A DNA stretch of 64,000 bases from Dermacentor variabilis (Eukaryota; Arthropoda; Arachnida; Ixodida; Ixodidae): the NCBI RefSeq assembly GCF_050947875.1, contig NC_134569.1, positions 187,852,067-187,916,066 on the forward strand, written 5' to 3'. The notes beneath the pieces were generated by a model. That model saw nothing but the letters and a program-made list of their open reading frames with translations. It ran no database searches and was not told the DNA's origin. A program made the translations under genes and the position numbers. Below are positions 35,150-46,274 of this stretch, piece by piece; position 1 is the first letter of the stretch, and every line of letters begins with the position of its first letter.

Positions 35150-35674
35150 CCTTCTCAGTCCGAAGATCTTCGCCGCTTGTTATCATTTGACCACGGTGTT
35201 CTTTTTCATCGCCCCATATTGGCCAGACATCACTTGTAGCCAATCAGGTCGATACTCTGTATGCTAGACCCATCCATAGCTGCCCATCCAAAGGTAGTTT
35301 TCTTCCACAGGTATTCGATCCGGCTATTGGCAAATTGTCGTTGACGAGCAGAATTGCGATAAGACTTCCTTCGTTACGCCCGGTGCCCAGTCATGGCCTT
35401 TCGGTTGTGCAATGCCCAAGCGATATTTGAACGAATGATCGAATCCCTCCTTGGCTAGTTCAAGTGGTCTACTTGCCTATTTTACCTTCACGATGTCATC
35501 GTTTTTTCGCCTACATTCACCACTCATCTACAACAACTACCGACCATGTTTTTTTGCTATTTGGGAACGCCTGGCTTCAATTAAACTCCTCCAGATGTTT
35601 CGGACGCCGAGAGTTCGCATTACTTGGCCATCTTGTTGATGCGGCCGGTATCAGACCTGATCATACCAAGATAT
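35150..35674 (+). pseudogene. Gypsy reverse transcriptase remnant, cut by the next element
   Basis: Reads GYWQIVVDEQNCDKTSFVTP, WPFGLCNAQAIFERMIESLL, CLFYLHDVIVFSPTFTTHLQ (the Y-L-D-D-V-I-V-F box with His for the first Asp) and FALLGHLVDAAGIRPDH at the start of the connection region. An earlier part of the RT is deleted near 35280-35320. The reading ends at the junction 35674/35675. Confidence 0.8.
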
Positions 35675-36088
35675 TGTCACGTGGTTGTCACTGTGAAGAA
35701 AGCAGCCAAATGGAGAAAGACGAAACGCGTTTTATTGGGCGAACTTGTGCCCTCAAAAACAGGCTACACTCAAAGAACGGCGACAGCGGCGAACACTGTC
35801 GGCGATCGTCGAAAATCTCATCAGCGGGCCAAGCGCGTCGGCTTTTATAAAGCAGTCGCCGAATGTTCCAGACTAATCGTTGGGACCCGCATGCCTTCTA
35901 CAAAGTTCTACATCATTCGCGTCAAGCAATGAAATCAGATAACACAAGGTTCGGTGACAACAGACAGCGGATAGAAGCATCGATAACTTTCCAGAAACTT
36001 CGGATACCTGCAGGCGCGTCCCGCGCTGTGCGATAACATTTGTTAGGCGGTAAAACGTGTCACCCGATAAAGGCAACTACACGTGTCA
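35675..36088 (-). repeat. 3' LTR of the Gypsy element
   Basis: About 414 bp, bounded by TGTCACGTGG (plus strand) and ACACGTGTCA. Aligns throughout with 41459-41879. Confidence 0.9.
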
Positions 36089-36099
36089 ATACCCCCCTC

Positions 36100-37392
36100 T
36101 TAAAAAGCATCGACCCGATGCTGCAAACAAACGAAAGTAATAAAGAAGCACTCATAGCAAAGAAAACAACAAAATAAGGAAAGTTCGTTAGTGTCCGTAA
36201 AACGGTTTAGGCGCACCACGTGGACCACTTCAGGTCGTGTGCGGCGCCGCTGTGAATGCGAAATGCCGTCTGGCACAACCTCATAGTCCAGTGCGCCAAT
36301 ACGTCGAATGACCTTCGAGGGTCCGAAATAGCGTCGCAATAGTTTCTCACTCAGTCCTCGCCGGCGTATCGGGGTCCATACCCAAACACGGTCGCCGGGC
36401 TGTTATTCGACGAAGCGTCGTCGGAGGTTGTAGTGTCGGCTGTCGGTACGCTGCTGGTTCTTGATCCATAGGCGGGTGAGCTGGCGGGCTTCTTCGGCGC
36501 GCTGGAGATAGGTAGCGACGTCAAGATTCTCCTCCTCAGTGACGTGCGGCAACATGGCGTCGAGCGTCGTCGTCGGGTTCCTGCCGTAAGCAAACTTAAA
36601 CGGCGTGATCTGTGTTGTTTCTTGCAGCGCCGCGTTGTAAGCGAAGGTTACGTACGGCTGGACGGCATCCTAGGTCTTGTGTTCGACGTCGACGTACATT
36701 GCTAGCACGTCGGCGAGGGTTTTATTCAGGCACTTCGTAAGACCATTCGTCTGTGGGTGGTAGGCAGTTGTTCTCCTGTGCCTTGTCTGACTGTACTGAA
36801 GAATGGCTTGGGTGAGCTCCGCTGTAAAGGCCGTTCCTCTGTCGGTGATGAGGACTTCTGGGGCGCCATGCCGCAGCAGAATACTTTCGACGAAAAATTT
36901 TGCCACTTCGGCTGCGCTGCCTTTCGGCAGGGCTTTAGTTTCAGCGAAGCGGGTGAGGTAGTCCGTCGCCACGATGATGCACTTATTTCCGGGCGTTGAC
37001 GTCGGAAACAGTCCCAACAAGTCCATCCCGATCGGCTGAAAACGTCGGCAAGGAGGCTTGATCGGCTGTAGTAATCCGGCTGGCCTTGTGGGTGGTGTCT
37101 TGCATCGCTGACAGTCTCGGCATGTCTTGACGTAACGGGCAATGCCGGAGGTTAGGCGGGGCCAGTAATACCTTTCTTGTATCCTCGATAGCGTCCGGGA
37201 GAAGCCGAGGAGCCCGGCGGTCGGATCGTCATGTAGGGCGCACAGTACTTCTATACGCAGCGCTGACGGAACAGCAAGAAGGTATTTCGCGCGGACTGGT
37301 GAGAAGTTCTTCACGAGTAGATTGTTTTGAAGCGTGAAGGAAGATATTCCGCGCTTAAATGCCCTGGGGACAACGTCGGTGTGCACTTCCAA
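36100..37392 (-). pseudogene. Gypsy integrase, zinc site and catalytic Glu lost
   Basis: RIEVLCALHDDPTAGLLGFS keeps the first His, but the second (usually G-H-L-G-F) is Leu. CRDCQRC is intact. The core has FQPIGMDLLGLFPTSTPGNK (Asp), LITDRGTAFTAELTQAIL (Asp) and NGLTKCLNKTLADVLAMYVD, where the usual T-E-R is T-K-C, so the catalytic Glu is Lys. A stop interrupts MYVDVEHKT. The C-terminal part is shifted (36351-36593) and ends FGPSKVIRRIGALDYEVVPD at 36339-36100. Confidence 0.88.
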
Positions 37393-38171
37393 ATATTGCC
37401 AAGGCCTTTTAACTCTGGGTCTGCCCGTTGCTGTTCAGCGAAGTCTTCCGCGCTTATCATTCCAAGGAAGGCATCGTTATTCTCGTCATCTTGCGGCGGC
37501 GAGTCAATGGGGGCGCGTGATAGGCAACCGGCATCGGAGTGTTTTCGTCCGGACTTGTAGGTTGCAGTGATGTATTCTTGTAGTCTGAGGCTCCACCGCG
37601 CCAGTGGTCCTGAAGGATCCTTTATATTCGCTAGCCAACACAACGCGCGATGGTCGCTGACCACTTTGAATGGCCTGCCATATAGATAAAGGCGAAATTT
37701 AACCGTAGCCCAAACGATGGCGAGGCATTCCTTTTCGGTCGTGGCATAGTTGCTTTCCGCTTTTGACAGTGACCGGCTAGTGTAAGCTATCACCTGTTCG
37801 AGTCGGTTTCTTCTCTGGACTCGAACGGTACCGAGGCATAGGCTACTGGCGTCAGTAGGGAATTCTGTACCGGCGTACTCCTCGAAGTGCCCAAGTACCG
37901 GCGGCGACTGCGTGCGTCGTTTGAGTTGTTCAAATGCGTCGGCCTGCGGCGTTTGGCACTTGAACTCAACATCACATTTAGTTAGACGTGTCAACGGCTC
38001 AGCGACGCGTGAAAAGTCCTTGACAAAGCGCCTGTAGTAGGCACACATGCCAAGGAATCTACGCACTGCCTTCTTGTCGACGGGTTGCGGGAACTGTGCG
38101 ATGACAGCTGTCTTTGGCGGGTCTGGACAGACACCAGATTTGCTGATCACGTGGCCTAGGAACAGGCTCAT
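37311..38171 (-). pseudogene. Gypsy RNase H and connection
   Basis: LFLGHVISKSGVCPDPPKTA, RRFLGMCAYYRRFVKDFSRV, then the RNase H blocks TDASSLCLGTV, YTSRSLSKAESNYATTEKEC and FKVVSDHRALCWLANIKDPS. The D-E-D carboxylates expected for RNase H are visible. It continues toward the integrase with a frame change near 37330. Confidence 0.9.
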
Positions 38172-39270
38172 CGTAAGCGAAGCGGCATTTTTCCGGCTTC
38201 AGAGTAAGCCCTGATGACTTGATGGTCTCTAGTACTGTCGCGAGACGCCTGACGTAATCGTCGAAATTTCGGGCGAAGACGATGACGTCATCCAAGTAAA
38301 CGAGACAGGTCTGCCACTTCAGTCCTGCTAAAACCGTGTCCATCACGCGCTGCAATGTTGCAGGCGCCGAGCACAGTCCGAATGGCATAACCTTGAACTC
38401 GTAGAGGCCGTCTGGGGTGACGAAGGCAGTCTTTTCGCGATCTCTTTCGTCGACTTCTATTTGCCAATAGCCAGACTTGAGGTCCATCGACGAGAAGTAT
38501 TTAGCGTTGCAGAGCCGATCCAATGAGTCGTCTATTCGTGGGAGGGGGTATACGTCCTTCTTCGTGATCTTGTTCAGACGACGATAATCGACGCAGATAC
38601 GTAGGGTTCCCTCTTTTTTCTTCACCAAGACTACAGGAGATGCCCACGGGCTTTTGGACAGCTGGGTGATGTCGTCGCACAGCATTTCGTCGATTGGTAC
38701 CTTATAGCCTCACGTTCTCGCGTAGAAACTCGATAAGGGCTCTGGCGGAGTGGTCGAGCACACTCTTCGGTTATTATGCGATGCTTTGCGACTGGCGTTT
38801 GTCAAATCCTTGATGACGTCGAAAAGCACTCTTTGTATCGTCGAAGTAAGCTTCTCAGCTGTTGTTGCTTAATCATGGGGAGACTTGGATTAATGTCATA
38901 GTCTGGTTCGGGAACCATGGTCGTCGGGGGAGATGCGGCGGAATCCGAGAGGACAAACGCATTACTGGTTTCCAGAATTTCCTCGATGTACGCGATCGTC
39001 GTGCCCTTGTTGATGTGCTTGAACTCCTGGCTGAAGTTTGTCAGCAACACTTCAGTTTTCCCTCCATGCAGTTGAGCGATCCCTCTTGCGACGCAAATTT
39101 CACGGTCGAGCAGTAGACGTTGGTCGCCTTCGATGACGCCTTCTACGTCAGCGGGTATTTTGGTGCCGACCGAAATAATGCTGGGGCGAGGCGGGATGCT
39201 CACTTGATCTTCGAGCACACTCAAGGCGTGGTGACTACGAGGGCTCTCCGGATGCATCGCTTTATCTTCC
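38059..39270 (-). pseudogene. Gypsy reverse transcriptase
   Basis: Linker to 38802, then from 38685 the RT: SPWASPVVLVKKKEGTLRIC, VDYRRLNKITKKDVYPLPRI, FSSMDLKSGYWQIEVDERDR, VMPFGLCSAPATLQRVMDTV and CLVYLDDVIVFARNF. The catalytic Asp residues are all present. Frame breaks at about 38690-38800 and near 38170 separate it from linker and RNase H. Confidence 0.9.
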
Positions 39271-39285
39271 GACAGCGTTATTGAC

Positions 39286-39532
39286 CTAATAATAATAATA
39301 ATATTTGGGGTTTTACGTGCCAAAACCACTTTCTGATTATGAGGCACGCCGTAGTGGAGGACTCCGGAAATTTTGACCACCTGGGGTTCTTTAACGTGCA
39401 CCTAAATCTAAGCACACGAGTGTTTTCGCATTTTGCCCCCATCAAAATGCGGCCGCCGTGTCCGGGATTCGATCCCGCGACCTCGCGCTCAGCAGCCCAA
39501 CACCATAGCCACTGAGCAACCACGGCGGGTGA
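39286..39532 (-). mobile_element. Ruka-type SINE inside the Gypsy element, 9-bp target duplication
   Basis: Minus strand: head CCGCCGTGGTTGCTCAGTGG ... GGATCGAATCCCGGACACGG, body TTAGGTGCACGTTAAAGAAC, end CACGTAAAACCCCAAATATT with an ATT tail. GTTATTGAC flanks it at 39277-39285 and 39533-39541. It is the best-preserved SINE copy in the window. Confidence 0.95.
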
Positions 39533-39570
39533 GTTATTGACTTCGACTTCAGGTCGATGATTGCGCCGTG

Positions 39571-40209
39571 TTAGTCCAGGAAGTCCATATCGAGAATGAC
39601 GTCTCGTGAACACTGTTGGAGGATAACGAAGGTGGCAGGATAAGTCCTGTCATGAATGGTTATTCTTGCCGTGCAGATTCCAGTCGGCGTGATGAGGTGT
39701 CCTCCAGCGGTCCGGATTTGAGGGCCTTCCCATGCAGTTTTAACTTTCCTCAACTGCGCGGCGATGGGTGCACTCATGACGGAATAATCGGCTCCTGTGT
39801 CTACTAAGGCGGTGACTGCGTGGCCGTCGAGAAGCACGTCGAGCTCGGTGGTTCTTTGTCTTGCATTACAGTTCGGTCTTGGCGTGGTATCACGGCTGCG
39901 TCGCGTTGACCTGTGACTGGTATGTGACGTCGTCAGATCGTCTTTCATCGTCGTATTCTTTGATTCCACACTTCGTCGGGACGGCATCGTGTCGTTATGT
40001 CGTCTAGGTAGCTTCTTCGGCATCTTCGTCGGCTGCGGAGGATCTTCGTCAGTTCGACGAACAGCAACCGCACCTCCATCGGTTGCTGCTTTTAGTTTTC
40101 TGGATAGGGGCTCGCTGACCGGCCCCGGGCTGGGCCAATGTGTCGTCGGCGCTGCGGCGACAGGTAGCGGCCTGGTGATGGCGAACGAGATGGTCGTCGA
40201 GGGCTCCAT
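39571..40209 (-). pseudogene. Gypsy protease region
   Basis: ALVDTGADYSVMSAPIAAQL has an intact D-T-G active site, followed by TAGGHLITPTGICTARI and LQQCSRDVILDMDFLD, the C-terminal block with Asp-Met in place of Gly-x. It is one open frame, with a low-complexity basic stretch before it. The downstream reading is broken by the SINE at 39286-39532. Confidence 0.85.
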
Positions 40210-40588
40210 GAAGTGGCGGCGAGGGAGTCGGTGATATTGCGCGGTCGTTCGCCAATCTGTGGTCGCGGCGCCTTAACGGCGAACCCTCGCAGTTCCATCT
40301 CCCGGTATGGGCATCGGCGGTAGCGTTACCCGCTTCTCCGCAGTGGTAGCAGAGCGGGCGGTGGTCAGGAGCGCGCCAAATGTCCGTCTTCCTCGCGTAG
40401 CCGCGCTGGGTGACGGGCGGGCGTGCTGGCGGCGGCGGCGGTAGACGACGGAATTGTGGCGTTAAAGGGGCTGGCGTGGTCGTGCAGGGGTGCCTTGACG
40501 GCGGGCGACGGCGGCATAGGTCCTCACTTCCGGCTGGGGCTGCGGTGATTTTGGTTGCACCTCAGGAACCCCAAGGGATCGCTCAAGG

Positions 40589-41464
40589 TCATCTTTGACG
40601 ATTTCGGCGATTGAGGCTACTTGAGGCTGCGACCAAGGGCACAACTTCTGCAGCTCTTCCCGTACGACCACTCTGAGTCGCGCGCAGGTCGTCGGTGGAC
40701 AGCGATCGAATTCCTGAGTAATTGGTAGAGTTGGTGCGGCGATTGAATTGCCGGTTCCGCATTTCGAGTGTCTTCTCGATGCTGGTGGCCTCGCGAAGAA
40801 ACTGTTCCACGATCTTCGGTGGGCTTCGTATCATTGCGCCGAAAAGTTCTTTCACACCACGCATGACAAGGCGGGCTTTCTTCTCCTCTGGCATATCTGG
40901 GTCAGCGTGGCGGAACAGACGGTTCATTTCTTCCGTGAAGATGGCAACGTTCTCGTTAGGTAGCTGCACTCGGGCGTCCAGCATGGTTTCAGCCCTTTCC
41001 TTGCTCACGACGCTCGTAAAGGTACGCAGGAAGCCGCTACGGAAGAGGTCCTATGTTGTCAAGGTCGACTCCCGGTTATCAAACCACGTTCTGGCGGCGT
41101 CGTCTAAGGCAAAGTACACATGCCGCAGCTAGTAGTCGGAGTCCGAGTTGTTAAAGGTCGCGATTCGTTCGTAGGTCTCCATCCAGGATTCCGGGTATTC
41201 AGTCGCTGCTCCATGGAAGGTCGGTGGGTCCCGAGGTTGTTGTAGGATAACGGGGGACGCTGGGGAAGCCATTGCGGTTGTTTTAACCACGATCTTCTTT
41301 GTCGACTCAGGTAGAAGTCCGTGCTCTGGGGGCAGTCCTTGCAGTCTGCGGCTAGCACGCTGGCCTTGGGCGAGGTTGGTTTTGTCCTCGGGCTTCGGGC
41401 TTGGATTGCGGCTTTGTGGGGGCGTTCGGTACAAGAACGCACTAGCACCTCCACCAGATGCCAC
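40589..41464 (-). pseudogene. Gypsy Gag
   Basis: Starts near 41280 with MASPASPVILQQPRDPPTFH, the family's usual Gag opening, and continues ESWMETYERIATFNN. After a stop at about 41127 it reads LRHVYFALDDAARTWFDN, and from 41008 SKERAETMLDARVQLPNENV and FLREATSIEKTLEMRNRQF. The capsid helices are recognisable. At least two stops and a frame change make it nonfunctional. Confidence 0.82.
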
Positions 41465-41879
41465 GTGGTAGTGACGGTTAAGAAGGCATCAAAACTGTGA
41501 TTAACAAAACGAACGTTTTACTGGGCGAACTTGGGCCCTCAAAAACAGGCTACACTCAAAGAACAACGGTAGCGGCGAACACACTCGGCGATCGTCGAAA
41601 ATCTGGTCAGCGGGTCAAGCGCCTCGGCTTTTATACAGCAGTCGTCGAATGTTCTAGGCTAATCGCTGGGACCCCCGCGTCTTCCACAAAGTTCTAAATC
41701 ATTCGCGTCACGCGATTAAATCAGATACCACAAGGTTCGGCGCTAGCAGACAGCGGATAGAAGCATCGATAACATTCCAGAAACTTACTATACATGCAGG
41801 CGCGTCCTGCGCTGTGCGATAGCATTTATTACGCGGTGAAGCATGGTCACCCGGGAAATATCAACATGTACACGTGTCA
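41459..41879 (-). repeat. 5' LTR of the Gypsy element
   Basis: Shares with the other LTR the words GGGCGAACTT, CCTCAAAAACAGGCTACACT and AGACAGCGGATAGAAGCATC, with scattered substitutions and small gaps. Length about 421 bp. Confidence 0.9.
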
Positions 41880-41883
41880 ATAT

Positions 41884-42479
41884 AGTCCTGACGGAAGACG
41901 CAGCCGCACATTCGGATCCGAGTATTGCAGGCGAGCGTTCGTAAGTTCAGTCGAGTTCCAGTGTGCAAGTGTAAGTTCACGTGTGAGCGAACGAAGCGCT
42001 GTGGCTGCGTCTCTTCTGGATAACGATATAGCTACACAGTGGAGGCCATCATGACGCGATTGGGTGGCCTCATCTACACGGTCGCTTCCGTAGATGCGGA
42101 AATGGCCCAGTATCTACTGATAAGGTATGTTGTGTTTCTTTTTCAATTGCTTGGTGGTGAAGAAGTATTATGTGAGCGTATAATTGTTCATTCGATCCAT
42201 CAAGAAATGGCGACCGAATGCACTGGAGAGCGGCCTCAGTGTCGGAGAAGATTGACCATGTCTCTGACGGTTCTTCAATTACGAATTAATGACGCGTCTC
42301 TTAGCGTTCGCAGGCATCGCCATGCCATGCATTTCGGAGGCCATTCGAAACGGCGCCGAGTGTTCTTAGGAGGTCGCAAAATAAGTGTCCTGCTGCAATA
42401 GGAAATAAGGTCTGTCGCTATATTGAGCCTATACTCCAGACGGATTTCAGGACTCAAGGCCTTAAGGGCTTTGCTGAAG
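41884..42479. other. No gene recognised
   Basis: Contains an imperfect inverted pair, AGACGCAGCCGCAC near 41898 and its complement near 41997. It does not continue the plus-strand Gypsy reading that stops at 35674. Confidence 0.4.
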
Positions 42480-42745
42480 TTTTTAAGGGCTTGTTAATTG
42501 GGCAACCGCCTGTGACTGTTGTAGGGCGTAGCATCGCGTTACTGTGTGAACTTTTCTCGTTTTCTCTCTTCTTTCTCATTTTATTACCTTTACCCCTTTC
42601 CCCAGCACAGGCTAACCAGCCGGAACTCCCACTGGCTAACCTCCCTCTCTTTCCTCAACTTTTGTCTCTCTCTCTCTTAAGCCCATGCAAACGCATTACC
42701 ACCGGCAGTCATTTATCGATAACAAAGCAAGTGATATAAACAGAG
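42480..42745 (+). mobile_element. LINE 3' UTR remnant
   Basis: A pyrimidine-rich stretch with CCCCTTTCCCCAGCACAGGC, TAACCAGCCGGAAC and CTGGCTAACCTCCCTCTCTT, the type of 3' UTR that ends I-clade LINEs of ticks. No coding part is recognisable. Assignment is by resemblance. Confidence 0.45.
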
Positions 42746-43612
42746 GCAGTAAATAGGATGCGAAAAATGGAAACAAAAAATGCCGTTGTGATTTAAAGAG
42801 ATATGAAGCAAGAAATAAAGAGGGAAAATTTCTCGAATAGCGCAAAGCGGAGTGTCTTGGTGTTTGACGCCTGAGCTGTCTGCCTGGATTGAAGCACGCC
42901 ACATGACGAGGCACATCCTTACAGCAAAAAAAAAAAAGAAATACCGGGAACGATTCGGCATATCGTAATATAATGCCAAGACATTGAGCCGGCGAGACCC
43001 GTAGGGAATGCCCACTTTCCCACTTTCCAGAAGCAGTGGCATTAAAATAAGATGCGAAGCTTACGTGCTGTGCAGTCGAGATAATAAGAGACTATTCGAA
43101 TACTGGACAAAAGAAAGCAGGGTACAGAACGATAGAACCACAGTCATTGCAAGTGAAATGAATCGCATAGTATAGTGATAGATGTTTTGGAGTACTAAAA
43201 TTGAGGTCAAGATCAGAGATGCAGAACGCTAGGTAACGAAAGATATAGTAGAAACCGAGTAAATCGAGCGGGCCTGGAAGCTACTTATTCCCGCCCCATT
43301 TGAAACTCGATGCCAAGAAACGTCATCACCCTCACCACCTAACATCGCTAAGCTAGAATTGCTATGGAGTAAAGTGCAGTGTTTCATATATAATGTCGTT
43401 TGTTAGTTATCGCTTGGTGTGTTCTCGCGACTACAGCGACAAATCAAAATCCTGTAAAGCTACAGACAGGTTGCTTTACTGCGTGTAGAGCTTGAGATAA
43501 ATCCTTGCTCGTCATCGCTTGTAGAATGAAATAACAGGAATGCCGACGGGGCAGCCGAAGATCCGTTTACTGGGCCCGTGCATGCCATCTGGAAGAGTGA
43601 GAAATTCTGGTG
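42746..43612. other. No gene recognised
   Basis: AT-rich, with an A-run near 42930. A CGACTACAGCGACAAATC segment near 43430 shares words with 29870-30020. Confidence 0.4.
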
Positions 43613-43855
43613 GAATTAAAATCTGGCGTTTCAGGTGCCGAAACCACGATTTCATCATGAGGCGCGCCTTAGCGGCAGACTCCAGGTTAACTTTGACCAC
43701 TAAGAACGGATCTTTAACGTGCCCCCAATGCACAGGATAGCGGCGTTGTTTGCATTCTCCCCCTTCTTAATGCCGCGACCGGGATTTTATCCCGCGACCC
43801 CGTGCTTATACAGCAGCGCAACACCATAGCCGCCGAGCAACCGCGGCGCGTGGAC
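43613..43855 (-). mobile_element. Ruka-type SINE, diverged
   Basis: Minus-strand head CCGCGGTTGCTCGGCGGC ... GGGATAAAATCCCGGTCGCG, body GTTAAAGATCCGTTCTTAGT and end CACCTGAAACGCCAGATTTT. The B box is mutated (GATAAAATCC), so it is an old copy. No target duplication could be read. Confidence 0.82.
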
Positions 43856-44082
43856 GTTTCGGTTCGCGTGCACGAGGCGACGTTTAGAGTTGAGACTGCT
43901 GACTGAGAAATAAGTTCGAAATGTTGGCGCAGTCCATAATGCTTCGTTACAAAGCAAGAGTGTTTTTGGCAACCCTGCCACCGTACTCTAGCGTACAAGA
44001 TTAAAGTACATGCTGCCAATGCGAGAAGCTCGCACATTAGACGTAGCAATGTTGTGTAAGGCAGTTCTTACTACTACTAACC

Positions 44083-44122
44083 ATGATGATGATGATGATG
44101 ATGATGATGATAATAATAATAA
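44083..44122. repeat. (ATG)n(ATA)n tract
   Basis: ATG units pass into ATA units, then AATATATTTGG. Could be the tail of a lost minus-strand SINE, since SINE copies here end in ATT-type tails next to TTTGGGG. Confidence 0.7.
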
Positions 44123-44752
44123 ATATATTTGGTTTGCCACTTACTGAAATCTATTCATTATTTTGCTAGCACTTCACTATATCCAACGCAGTCCCTTCGT
44201 TACACAAGGGTTCTGAGCTGGGCCAGTTGGCTTAAACGCCTTCTGACGAAACAGCGCGTACGGGCGATGGGTGAAGAACGTACTGGAGAATGGCCTTTGC
44301 AATGACCGAGTTCGTTCCAACGCTTCTCAGAATTCAAGCTCAGCACTTCTCTAATACCCGCTACAACGGACGCATGTTCCTGTTCTCTGCTTCGGCTGTA
44401 CCGACGCCTCGTCTGCGTTCCACCGACCTGGTCACACCGCCGTTTCGGGACTGCACGCAACGAAAGCTTCGCTGCAGGGCCGCTCTTTGTGATGATTACC
44501 GCTAATGATTCCCCCCCACCCCCTATTTCCTCTTAGTTTGGCCAACACCTTATTTACCTCAACAAAAACCGACAGAAACCATCTTGATGAGAGCTTTAGT
44601 AGGCACAGTTTAAGAAAAGTAACATTTTTGGTCTCCTTTTGCATTAGAAACTGCGTTTTCATAACAAAGACGCTATGCCGGGTGCTAATTATGCTAACAT
44701 TCCTCATGTGCTGTTTTCTGTTTCTTGACTAGACAAAGAAAGCGTCACTCAC
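44123..44752. other. Intron next to channel exon 3, no gene recognised
   Basis: No motif-bearing frame. Directly joins the exon 3 donor. Confidence 0.45.
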
Positions 44753-44826
44753 CATTATGCGTTCGTTGAAGTTGCTCACGTCATCCACATGCACCGCCAC
44801 CCACATTGGAGCTACCGACGAGGGGT
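44753..44826 (-). CDS. Channel exon 3: first extracellular beta strands
   Basis: A 74-nt exon on the minus strand. The acceptor is a pyrimidine-rich run ending TTCCAG before 44826 and the donor is ATG|GTGAGTGAC after 44753. It starts with two bases completing a split codon, then encodes 24 residues including the VAPMWVAVHVDDVSN stretch and ending NERIM. The alternating hydrophobic pattern VAVHVDDV is what Cys-loop receptors show in beta strand 1 (compare the usual V-x-V-x-V-x-x-I). It ends in phase 0 and joins directly to RFTVMMTT of the next exon. The incoming split codon would be GAC (Asp) if the 17-nt microexon at 53795-53811 precedes it. Confidence rests on splice signals, phase and fit to its neighbours, since 24 residues alone are too few for a family call. 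Confidence 0.75.
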
Positions 44827-45395
44827 CTGGAACATAAAAGATTGGCAGGTCCGCATTAGCGCTGGGATTGAGCTCGCATTTGAAGCAGCTAAAACGGGAC
44901 GAAAGACACGCGAGGAACTACGCAACGAACAAGCGTTCTTTTCTGCACTTATTCCTTGTTTTCCTTTTCTTTGTTTTGTTTTGTAATAGAGACGTTACTT
45001 ATCAGTCACTGTTTGTCTTACGTATACGCCTCATACTATGTCTATTGCTCCATTTGCACTCTTTCGAATACGAGCGTTAACGAACTCACGCAATTGACCG
45101 CTACGCTACAGTTTGCGGGAACATGTCTTTCTTCACATACAAAACAAATTCTGAGACACGGTATCATATGGCCAGGGAGAGTTGCCTTCATTAATTTACC
45201 ATGCACATCACTTTGGATACCACAAGCGTCGTAACAGGGCACCTGCCAGCCCTTGTTACGTTTCGCCTCCGACATGCGGTATAGCCGGCGCGGATGCAAC
45301 GGACGCCAGGGCTTCGTTCGCAGCGGCGGACATTTTGGCCAGTTCAGCGCTGCCGCAGCGCTTCCTGCCAAGCGCGTCCAGGCATGTTTCAATGC

Positions 45396-45400
<5 letters not shown>

Positions 45401-45458
<58 letters not shown>

Positions 45459-45472
45459 GCGTGTGCGTGCGT

Positions 45473-45548
<76 letters not shown>

Positions 45549-45557
45549 GTGTGTGCC
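45401..45557. repeat. GT array in the 5' LTR
   Basis: GT units with a GTGCGTGTGC-rich middle (45450-45485) and a GCGCGCGC interruption near 45533-45540. Confidence 0.95.
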
Positions 45558-45725
45558 CACGCTTGTGAAAGCGCGGCAGCCGGGGAGAGGAGCTCCCCAA
45601 CTGTGAAGCGAGGTCTGACCGGCGCCGGCCCGGCGAATACGCCACTTCTTGTCACAACGTGTCCGTGCGCCGCCGTCACGGGCGCCTCTTTCAGAGCCGT
45701 TCCTTCTTGCCCTCGACTCCGACAG

Positions 45726-45732
45726 TATAAAA
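45726..45732 (+). promoter_or_regulatory. LTR TATA box
   Basis: TATAAAA in the GC-rich LTR, conserved at 50202-50208 in the other LTR. Expected to set the start of the element's RNA shortly downstream. Confidence 0.65.
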
Positions 45733-46274
45733 GCAGCTGCCCCCGGACGCCGAGAGAAGCTTCCAATTCTTCCGCCCAGTAACGTGCTCTCCCGTCTCTC
45801 CACTTCGGTCGACCTGACCGGCCGCTCTTTTGCGATGCTATAATAAACAAGTTGTTCTGTTAGCAATCGACTGATCCTTTGCCAGGACCTTCAGATGCTT
45901 CCAGCTTTGCCTCAGGCCGCCAGGCCAACGCTACCCTTGGGGCTTGCGACCCAGATGCAACAACTGGTTGCCAGCGGTGAGATCGCGACAACGGAGGCCA
46001 GCTAAGATATGCGGTCGACTGTATGCTGAGCAGCACAACGACCATCCGGGAGCAGTGCAGCGAGCCCTGTGTGATGACCGGTTGCCTGCAGCGGAACGAC
46101 TGCGCTGAATTCTTGGCTGCGAGCTTTGGTGAGTGCGGGACTTTCTTCTTCTGAGTTTTGCCAGGCTTTTGTTAGTGTCAGAAACAGAGCTGGTAATTGT
46201 GGTTGTCGTTGCTGCCGGGTTAATTTGCGGCAAGACAATAGTAGGCAGTAGAGAAAGCAGCATTCAGAGCAGCC

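Larger units (their letters stand above)
32763..35674 (+). mobile_element. 5' half of a Ty3/Gypsy element
   Basis: A probable LTR ends CCCCGTAACA at 32927, followed by TTTTTGGCGGTGGCGTGG as a possible primer-binding region. Gag, protease and part of RT follow in order on the plus strand. The reading stops abruptly at 35674, where the LTR of the opposite-strand element begins. The LTR start at 32763 is a guess from a TG dinucleotide. Confidence 0.7.
35675..41879 (-). mobile_element. Complete, inactive Ty3/Gypsy element with both LTRs
   Basis: LTRs at 35675-36088 and 41459-41879 are alignable over their whole length and bounded by TG...CA. ATAT flanks both outer ends (35671-35674 and 41880-41883), a 4-bp target duplication of the size typical for Gypsy. 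Next to the 3' LTR is a purine tract (AAGAGGGGGGTAT on the minus strand, 36089-36101). Gag, protease, RT, RNase H and integrase follow in canonical order on the minus strand. A SINE interrupts the region between protease and RT. Visible divergence between the LTRs and numerous stops indicate an old insertion. Confidence 0.9.
45254..45962 (+). repeat. 5' LTR of the Gmr1-like element
   Basis: 709 bp. Contains a GT array (45401-45557), a TATA box AGTATAAAAGCAGC (TATAAAA at 45726-45732) and a polyadenylation signal AATAAA at 45842-45847 about 110 bp downstream. All are at the same relative places in the 3' LTR. Confidence 0.9.

Noticed and set aside
45042..45866. A 274-codon minus-strand frame
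   Set aside because: It crosses the GT array and runs antisense to the LTR of the Gmr1-like element, with no domain.
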